Assembly (NCBI GenBank): GCA_008501565.1
Contig: QQUL01000145.1
Location: 1 to 9,523 of the forward strand
From: Armatimonadota bacterium
Lineage (GTDB): Bacteria; Actinomycetota; Acidimicrobiia; Spongiisociales; UBA5794
DNA length: 9,523 nt
Reading direction: 5' to 3'
The notes under the pieces were generated by a model that was not told where the DNA came from, did no database searches, and saw nothing but the letters and a program-made list of their open reading frames with translations. Numbering within the stretch: position 1 is the stretch's first letter; the number at the start of each line of letters is the position of its first letter. Both the position numbers and the translations under genes were made by a program. Of the stretch, positions 5,932 to 9,523 are shown one piece after another.

Positions 5932-5953
5932 GTCCCCCCGCGAGCGGGAGGAC
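5932..5953. repeat. GC-rich hairpin in the spacer (REP-like)
   Basis: The arms GTCC-C-CCCGC and GCGGG-A-GGAC pair at 9 of 10 positions around the bases GA. The inner core CCCGC/GCGGGAG is also the core of the dnaK-grpE hairpin (2669-2691). It sits between the two 7-bp repeat arrays. No T-run follows on either strand. It could be a dispersed palindromic repeat. Confidence 0.4.
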
Positions 5954-5969
5954 GGGAAAAGACGCGATG

Positions 5970-6011
5970 TCAGAAGTCGGTCGTCGGATATCGGTCATCG
6001 GTCATCGGACT
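5970..6011 (+). repeat. Second 7-bp phased array (TCGGTCA type)
   Basis: Six units in strict 7-bp phase: TCAGAAG, TCGGTCG, TCGGATA, TCGGTCA, TCGGTCA, TCGGACT. The first unit is the same word as the 5854 array, and the change to TCGGTCA words within one phase is repeated at 9277-9360. It lies downstream of the coiled-coil gene's terminator hairpin. Confidence 0.8.
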
Positions 6012-6023
6012 GCGAACGACAAA

Positions 6024-6046
6024 CACCGGTGGGGTTACCACCGGTG
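6024..6046 (-). terminator. Hairpin terminator of the DivIVA-like gene
   Basis: CACCGGTGG and CCACCGGTG form a perfect 9-bp stem with a 5-base loop. It lies 28 bp beyond the stop of the minus-strand gene ending at 6075. On that strand it is followed by TTTG, a short T-run. This is a plausible intrinsic terminator. Confidence 0.65.
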
Positions 6047-6074
6047 CCCTTGTCGCTCCGCCCGCGTCGACCGA

Positions 6075-6998
6075 TCAGTTGATCAGTCGGGCGATCTTGA
6101 TTCGTTCCTTGATGCCACCGGCACGACGCTGATAGTACGTTTCGGGGGAATCATCGGTTTCGACCTTGGTTGGTGTATCGGGCGGTGGCGAGTAACGCTT
6201 CACTGTTCTGTCGATCGGCACAACCGGTGCTGGCTCCTCTGCCGACGTGTCTCGTGCGGCTATCGCCTCAAGATCGATCACGTCAGCACGTTTGATCGTA
6301 TCCCTTGCCAGATCCGCCGCCGATGCCTGTAGGTTCGACACGGCCGCTCGCAACTCCTGGACCCGATCTCCCAATCGATCGCTTTCACGTTCGGCTTGTT
6401 CAATGATGGCTGCAGCCTGCGCCTCGGCCTTCAAGATCCGAGTTCGAGCAGCGAGCTCGGACTCTCGGGACCGCCACGCAGCAACCATTGATGCCGTGCG
6501 CAGCGAGTCGGACGCCTCACGCTCGGCTTCATCGGCCCGGGCGACTGCCTCCGTGATGATCGAAGCGGCCGTGGTTGCTGCCTCGATTTGTTGTTCAGCA
6601 ATCTGCATCTGAGACCTTGCGATGGCAGCATCGGCTTCACGAAACGCTTCAGTGAGAATCGCGTCGCGTCTTGCCGAGACTTCTGCCCCGAGCCCGGCAG
6701 CGAGAACGGCGACCTTTTCGGCTTCAGCATGTGCATGGGCAGTGATCAGATCGGCATCGGTCTCGGCTTCGGCGAGTATCTGAGCCTTCGTTTCTTCGAC
6801 CGCGGCGAGTGTGCGTGAGATTGCCGCCGCCGAGACATGGGAGTCGTCGAGCTTTCGTTCGAGATGCTTGGCGCGATCCTGATACTCCTCAAGGGCATCA
6901 ATGAGTCGACCAACGATGGCGTCGACCTCAGCGGGGTCGTAGCCGTTCTTCTTGACCCGACCGAATCGGTGGGTCCCAGCGACTGATGCACTGATCAT
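6075..6998 (-). CDS. DivIVA-domain coiled-coil protein
   Basis: This 307-residue protein starts with a short DivIVA-like motif (FGRVKKNGYDPAEVDAIVGR, about residues 12-31), the segment that in the family binds curved or polar membrane. It continues as an almost unbroken Ala/Glu-rich coiled coil to about 245, rich in heptad-like patterns such as AEAETDADLITAHAHAEAEK. A Pro-rich, acidic linker then leads to a basic tail, PETYYQRRAGGIKERIKIAR. DivIVA/Wag31 proteins scaffold cell-pole growth and division in actinobacteria; this one is probably a paralogue rather than the main Wag31. No membrane span or signal peptide is seen. I prefer ATG 6998, with AGGTGA 5 bases upstream; a GTG at 7007 would add three residues. 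The gene is monocistronic, with a good promoter (7085-7113) and a hairpin terminator (6024-6046). Confidence 0.8.
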   Translation of the reverse strand: MISASVAGTHRFGRVKKNGYDPAEVDAIVGRLIDALEEYQDRAKHLERKLDDSHVSAAAISRTLAAVEETKAQILAEAETDADLITAHAHAEAEKVAVLAAGLGAEVSARRDAILTEAFREADAAIARSQMQIAEQQIEAATTAASIITEAVARADEAEREASDSLRTASMVAAWRSRESELAARTRILKAEAQAAAIIEQAERESDRLGDRVQELRAAVSNLQASAADLARDTIKRADVIDLEAIAARDTSAEEPAPVVPIDRTVKRYSPPPDTPTKVETDDSPETYYQRRAGGIKERIKIARLIN

Positions 6999-7084
6999 TT
7001 CTGTCACCTTCCCGGATCAACGCCCGCACTGGCCCCTTCGACCCTCGCGTTTCGACCGGGTGGTCATGACTTTCAAGCCTGTTG

Positions 7085-7113
7085 AAGATACGGTCGGTTT
7101 TCGCGGTTGGCAA
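7085..7113 (-). promoter_or_regulatory. Sigma-A-type promoter of the DivIVA-like gene
   Basis: TTGCCA (7113-7108, 5 of 6 to the consensus -35), exactly 17 bases, and TATCTT (7090-7085, 4 of 6 to the -10) lie on the minus strand. Transcription would begin near 7078, giving a leader of about 80 bases before the ATG at 6998. It is the clearest promoter in the window. Confidence 0.65.
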
Positions 7114-7134
7114 GAGGTTTCTTTTTTGGGGGTC

Positions 7135-7163
7135 TGGAACGAATGGACGGTCTGGCCTACTCT
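7135..7163 (+). promoter_or_regulatory. Candidate promoter giving a leaderless HTH-clpS transcript
   Basis: TACTCT (7158-7163, fits the actinobacterial TANNNT -10) lies 6 bases before the ATG at 7170, so transcription would begin at or next to the start codon. A weak -35, TGGAAC (7135-7140), is 17 bases upstream. Leaderless mRNAs are common in actinobacteria. The match is modest. Confidence 0.4.
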
Positions 7164-7169
7164 GACATC

Positions 7170-7406
7170 ATGGAGCGAATTGCTGTCAACATCGACAAGC
7201 CGTGGCTCACCGTGGCCGATATCTGCGAGTACATGGATGTCTCGACGTTCGTCGTGACATCGGTTCTCCGCTCGGGAGATCTCCCGGCCGTGAAGTTCGG
7301 GAGAGAGTGGCGCGTTGCCAAGGTTGACTTCGAGCATTGGATCCATGCACAGCGTGCGAAGGATCAGATGGACGACGTGACGGAGAGTGCGTCGGAGCGT
7401 TCATGA
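7170..7406 (+). CDS. Small helix-turn-helix protein (excisionase/HTH_17 type) before clpS
   Basis: The 78-residue product is mostly one DNA-binding domain. PWLTVADICEYMDVSTFVVT (11-30) gives the first helices and the turn, followed by SVLRSGDLPAVKFGREWRVA (31-50) with the typical G-x-L-P-A-x-K-x-G-x-x-W/R wing, and then DFEHWIHAQR. This pattern belongs to the MerR-like excisionase group, used both as phage excisionases and as small chromosomal regulators. No integrase is nearby, so a regulator is more likely. The start is uncertain: ATG 7170 fits a leaderless transcript, while ATG 7143 would add nine residues with a G-run 10 bases upstream. Its stop overlaps the clpS start (ATGA), so both are translated together. 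Target unknown. Confidence 0.75.
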   Translation: MERIAVNIDKPWLTVADICEYMDVSTFVVTSVLRSGDLPAVKFGREWRVAKVDFEHWIHAQRAKDQMDDVTESASERS

Positions 7407-7681
7407 CCGCGCCGACGCACAGCCCGGACATCGAGGAACGGACCACCCCCGATCTTCCGTGGGTCGTCATTGTGTGGGACGACCCTGTCAATCTCATGGA
7501 CTATGTCGTGTACGTGTTCCAGGATGTGTTTGGCTTTGGAGTTGACAAGGCGACGAAGCTCATGCTGGCGGTACACAACGAAGGAAAGGCCGTTGTGTTC
7601 TCCGGAATGCGCGAGCCTGCGGAACTCGCCGTGTACCGCCTCCACCGGTACGGGCTTTGGGCAACCATGGAGCAGTCGTGA
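7403..7681 (+). CDS. clpS: ClpS, N-degron adaptor of Clp protease
   Basis: ClpS carries proteins with destabilising N-terminal residues to the Clp unfoldase (ClpA or, in actinobacteria, ClpC) for degradation by ClpP. The 92-residue product has a flexible N-tail (1-18), the start of the folded core LPWVVIVWDDPVNLMDYV (18-35), the helix KATKLMLAVHNEGKAVV (49-65) with the conserved His58 of the binding pocket, and the C-terminal LHRYGLWATMEQ typical of actinobacterial forms. Where E. coli has Asn34-Asp35 contacting the N-terminal amine, this protein has Asp26-Asp27 if aligned by the WxDPVN block. ATG 7403 has GGAG 5 bases upstream and overlaps the HTH gene stop. It overlaps the next gene as GTGA. 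The three genes form one transcription and translation unit. Confidence 0.95.
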   Translation: MTAPTHSPDIEERTTPDLPWVVIVWDDPVNLMDYVVYVFQDVFGFGVDKATKLMLAVHNEGKAVVFSGMREPAELAVYRLHRYGLWATMEQS

Positions 7682-8133
7682 GACGTGTCTTCACACGACG
7701 AGGGGACGATGTGGTTGCGAAGCTCAGCGTCGAGGACAAAGCACTCTTGGTGCAGATTCCCGACCTTCTTGCGACCGTCGGAGTAATCCCGGACGACGCT
7801 GCCATATCTGTTCTGTATCGGAATGCATACCGCGACGACCCCGACGCATCCGCCGAATTCCAAGAGCTTGTCGGTTCTCAGCTTGCAACCGACAGGGATG
7901 CGGACCTTGACGTTCTGATGGAACTCACCCGCGCAACGCAGACCATAAGCGTCGATGAGGCGAAGTCCGTTCTGCGGGCGATCAACGCGGCGCGTCTGAC
8001 CCTTGCGGCCAGGGCCAACGCCTTCGACACAGGATCGGGATGGGAGACGAGGATCTCACAGGATCCTGCTCTTGCCGCCGTGGCGTGGCTGGGGGGTCTC
8101 CAGTCGGATCTCATCGATGCCCTGTCCGGGTAG
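7678..8133 (+). CDS. DUF2017 family protein downstream of clpS
   Basis: This 151-residue acidic, mostly alpha-helical protein of unknown function corresponds to the DUF2017 proteins that follow clpS in many actinobacteria; I base this on neighbourhood and general sequence look (RRVFTRRGDDVVAKL start; AINAARLTLAARAN near 101-114; AVAWLGGLQSDLIDAL end). No signal peptide, membrane span or catalytic motif is seen. GTG 7678 overlaps the clpS stop as GTGA and has GGAG 5 bases before it, which decides the start; an upstream in-frame start inside clpS is less likely. The conserved pairing with ClpS suggests a role in regulated proteolysis, for example as a modulator of ClpS or the Clp complex, but that is inference. 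Confidence 0.85.
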   Translation: MRRVFTRRGDDVVAKLSVEDKALLVQIPDLLATVGVIPDDAAISVLYRNAYRDDPDASAEFQELVGSQLATDRDADLDVLMELTRATQTISVDEAKSVLRAINAARLTLAARANAFDTGSGWETRISQDPALAAVAWLGGLQSDLIDALSG

Positions 8134-8159
8134 CGCTGGCCGCTAGTCGGGGGGCGTCC

Positions 8160-8176
8160 GGTACCGTTGCGGTGCC
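8160..8176 (+). other. Small hairpin between the DUF2017 and MobA-like genes
   Basis: GGTACCG and CGGTGCC can form a 7-bp stem with one G-U pair around the loop TTG. It lies 27 bp after the DUF2017 stop and 27 bp before the next start. There is no T-run, so it may be a weak terminator or a leader structure. A potential in-frame TTG start lies in its loop, which makes that start unlikely. Confidence 0.3.
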
Positions 8177-8202
8177 ATCCAAACCGCCCGAAAGAGTTCC
8201 CG

Positions 8203-8787
8203 TTGTCGACAGTCGCCGTCATACTCGCAGCCGATACCGGCGAGGGCTTTTCGTCCCCGAAATATCTCACACCAATCGACGGTGTCGCGATGCTCAGGCA
8301 AGTTGTGCTTGGCTCCTTCGACTGGAATGTGCAGAACCGTGTGGTCGTCATCGGCCCAGACCATGAATTGGTGGCCGACGCAATCGCGGACCTTTCCGTG
8401 ACCGTGATCGTTGACCCTGAGTGGGAAGAAGGAGCCTCGTCACCCCTCCGCGCTGCGCTCGATCACATCATGAGAGACAGACAGGTATCGAACTGCGTCA
8501 TAGCTCGCGCCGATCAGCCTGGTGTGCCAGCGAGGGTTGTTGACGCGCTTGTGGAGCGGGCACAGGACAGCCACGCCGACGCGGTGGTCCCGAAGTATCG
8601 ATATGCGCGGGGTTGGCCCGTTGTCATTGGACACGGATTGCTCGAGCGGTTGCTCGGCCTCGAGGGTGACTATCAACTGCACGATGTCATCTCCATGCAC
8701 GCGACAACAATTGAAGAATGCCATTTCGACGAGCTTGGGACGCAGATCCTGAACACTGCGGACCAGGTCGCGCATCGCAGGAGATAG
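8203..8787 (+). CDS. MobA-like NTP transferase family protein with atypical nucleotide loop
   Basis: This 194-residue protein has the overall plan of MobA/MocA-type nucleotidyltransferases, which attach CMP or GMP to molybdenum cofactor, or carry out related sugar-phosphate reactions. Visible are the first strand and loop VAVILAADTGEGFSSPKYL (4-22, with the conserved Lys20), the block EWEEGASSPLRAALDHI (about 73-89), the metal Asp in ARADQP (Asp104), RGWPVVIG (136-143), and a terminal NTADQV resembling the family's DTPEDL. The usual loop LAAGxxxRxG is changed: Gly to Asp at 11, and no Arg. Catalysis may therefore be altered or lost. I start at TTG 8203, just before the first strand, with weak AAAGAG upstream; TTG 8167 is an alternative but lies in a hairpin loop. 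No moa, mob or xanthine dehydrogenase genes are nearby, so the substrate is unknown. Confidence 0.7.
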   Translation: MSTVAVILAADTGEGFSSPKYLTPIDGVAMLRQVVLGSFDWNVQNRVVVIGPDHELVADAIADLSVTVIVDPEWEEGASSPLRAALDHIMRDRQVSNCVIARADQPGVPARVVDALVERAQDSHADAVVPKYRYARGWPVVIGHGLLERLLGLEGDYQLHDVISMHATTIEECHFDELGTQILNTADQVAHRRR

Positions 8788-8847
8788 TCGCCAAGCGCGA
8801 GGCCCAACGAAATGAGTAGTCTCGATCAAAGCTGAGCGAGTCGACAT

Positions 8848-8854
8848 GGAGGAG
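8848..8854 (+). promoter_or_regulatory. Ribosome binding site fixing the DUF4332 start
   Basis: GGAGGAG lies 6 bases (counted from GGAGG) before GTG 8859. It selects this GTG over the ATG at 8846, which is in another frame and sits within the site. Confidence 0.75.
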
Positions 8855-8858
8855 CGCC

Positions 8859-9263
8859 GTGGCATCCATATCTGCGATACGGGCGATCGGTCAACGAGAT
8901 GCAACGAAGTTGCGGAAGGGGCGAGTCAGGACCACAGAGGCCCTGCTCGAACAGGCAGCATCGCGACGAGGTCGAGCCGACATTTCCGCGAGAACCGGTA
9001 TCGCAACCACGGATCTGCTCAAGTGGGCGCAGCAAGCCGACCTGATGCGGGTGAAGGGTGTGGGGGCCGAGTACGCAGATCTTCTCGCGGCAAGCGGTGT
9101 CGACACCATCAAGGCGCTTCGTCGCCGGAATGCACAAAACCTCATGGTGTCTCTCACGCAGATCAATTCGAAACGCCGACGAGTGCAGAGACTCCCGACG
9201 GTCGAGATGATCCAGGGCTGGATCGATGCAGCGAACGACCTTGAACCCGGCGTGACAAGCTGA
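8859..9263 (+). CDS. DUF4332 helix-hairpin-helix protein
   Basis: The 134-residue basic protein fits the DUF4332 group, which carries helix-hairpin-helix-type segments. Two such units can be seen: an N-terminal one (about 5-60; ISAIRAIGQRDATKLRKGRV then RTTEALLEQAASRRGRADIS) and a clearer second one (LMRVKGVGAEYADLLAASGV, then DTIKALRRRNAQNL, about 62-97) with the GVG hairpin. HhH folds usually bind DNA or RNA without sequence preference, but they can also mediate protein contacts. GTG 8859 is chosen because of the strong ribosome site. It stands 71 bp after the MobA-like gene. A short hairpin (GAGCT/AGCTC, 9262-9274) overlaps its stop and the 7-bp repeat array begins 13 bp later. Role not known. 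Confidence 0.8.
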   Translation: MASISAIRAIGQRDATKLRKGRVRTTEALLEQAASRRGRADISARTGIATTDLLKWAQQADLMRVKGVGAEYADLLAASGVDTIKALRRRNAQNLMVSLTQINSKRRRVQRLPTVEMIQGWIDAANDLEPGVTS

Positions 9264-9276
9264 GCTGGCAGCTCCT

Positions 9277-9360
9277 TCTGACGTCTGACGTCTGACGTCT
9301 GACGTCAGACTTCTGAACTCGGGCATCGGTCATCGGTTATCGGTCTTCGGTCATCGGACA
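9277..9360 (+). repeat. Twelve-unit 7-bp phased array before the last gene
   Basis: Twelve consecutive heptamers run without a gap: TCTGACG four times, TCAGACT, TCTGAAC, TCGGGCA, TCGGTCA, TCGGTTA, TCGGTCT, TCGGTCA, TCGGACA. All fit TC-N-G-NNN. The array passes from TCTGAC words to TCGGTCA words, as at 5854-6011. It contains a perfect 14-bp palindrome, GTCTGACGTCAGAC (9297-9310). It lies between the DUF4332 stop and the next gene and ends 38 bp before its ATG, so it may touch that gene's promoter. Confidence 0.88.
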
Positions 9361-9398
9361 CCGGGTAGTGTGCCTCTTTCGACCACCAGGGGGTTCTC

Positions 9399-9523
9399 AT
9401 GACGGAACAAATGCACATCGACGAAGTCATCTCTGCAGCCAAGCGCATGGATATCGAGATCGATGCAACCGAGGCCGCTGAATGGCTTGATGCCATCGGG
9501 GTTGCAAAGGCAGAGGTCGGTGT
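9399..9523 (+). CDS. Unidentified protein, first 41 codons only (cut by window end)
   Basis: ATG 9399 is preceded by AGGGGG 5 bases upstream, a usable ribosome site. A TAGTGT at 9366-9371 could be a -10 box, directly beside the end of the 7-bp array, but no convincing -35 is present. The visible product begins MTEQMHIDEVISAAKRMDIE and continues acidic and probably helical, with no signal peptide or membrane span. I cannot name a family from this fragment. The open frame to the window edge, good start signals and typical codon use support a real gene. Confidence 0.7.
   Translation, partial: MTEQMHIDEVISAAKRMDIEIDATEAAEWLDAIGVAKAEVG

Noticed and set aside
5854..6011. Possible CRISPR array
   Set aside because: Units are only 7 bp, directly adjoining, with no unique spacers of constant length and no cas genes nearby.
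7170..7406. Prophage or integrative element excisionase
   Set aside because: The HTH type is shared with excisionases, but no integrase, attachment repeat or tRNA is present and the gene is coupled to clpS.
8826..9326. Minus-strand open frame of 166 codons
   Set aside because: It covers the DUF4332 gene in antisense and begins inside the 7-bp repeat array. The plus-strand gene has a strong ribosome site and domain similarity.

Overview
The window comes from a high-GC Gram-positive-type bacterium, most likely an actinobacterium. The strongest reason is the heat-shock operon order dnaK-grpE-dnaJ-hspR, with a MerR-type HspR repressor at the end. A ClpS gene directly followed by a DUF2017 gene, a DivIVA-like coiled-coil protein, TANNNT-type -10 boxes and GTG/TTG starts fit the same group. 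A lineage near the Acidimicrobiia is possible, but that is inference and not proven by anything here.

Layout. Positions 1-437 (+) hold the 3' end of a histidinol-phosphate aminotransferase (hisC). A strong hairpin at 467-500 separates it from a convergent minus-strand block. That block, read from right to left, is dnaK (4534-2699), grpE (2655-2053), dnaJ (2060-1149), hspR (1152-763) and a very small charged ORF (689-531). grpE/dnaJ and dnaJ/hspR overlap by a few bases, so the block is a translationally coupled operon. DnaK is the ATP-driven chaperone, DnaJ the J-domain co-chaperone, GrpE the nucleotide exchange factor, and HspR the expected repressor of the operon. An intact IS30-family element (about 4649-5851) sits immediately upstream of the dnaK promoter region in the same orientation.

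To the right are a repeat-rich spacer (5852-6074), a DivIVA-domain coiled-coil gene on the minus strand (6998-6075) with its own promoter and terminator hairpin, and then a plus-strand cluster. The cluster holds a small helix-turn-helix protein, ClpS (N-degron adaptor for Clp protease) and a DUF2017 protein, joined by ATGA and GTGA overlaps. It is followed by a MobA-like nucleotidyltransferase, a DUF4332 helix-hairpin-helix protein and the first 41 codons of an unidentified gene cut by the window end.

Most genes are housekeeping (protein folding, protein turnover, histidine synthesis). The structure least explained by them is a family of 7-bp phased repeats (TCNGNNN words such as TCAGAAG, TCTGACG, TCGGTCA). 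They occur only between genes, at 738-751, 4630-4650, 5854-5902 with 5970-6011, and 9277-9360, and the IS element is inserted inside one of these arrays. I did not find a clear new defence, CRISPR or biosynthetic system.
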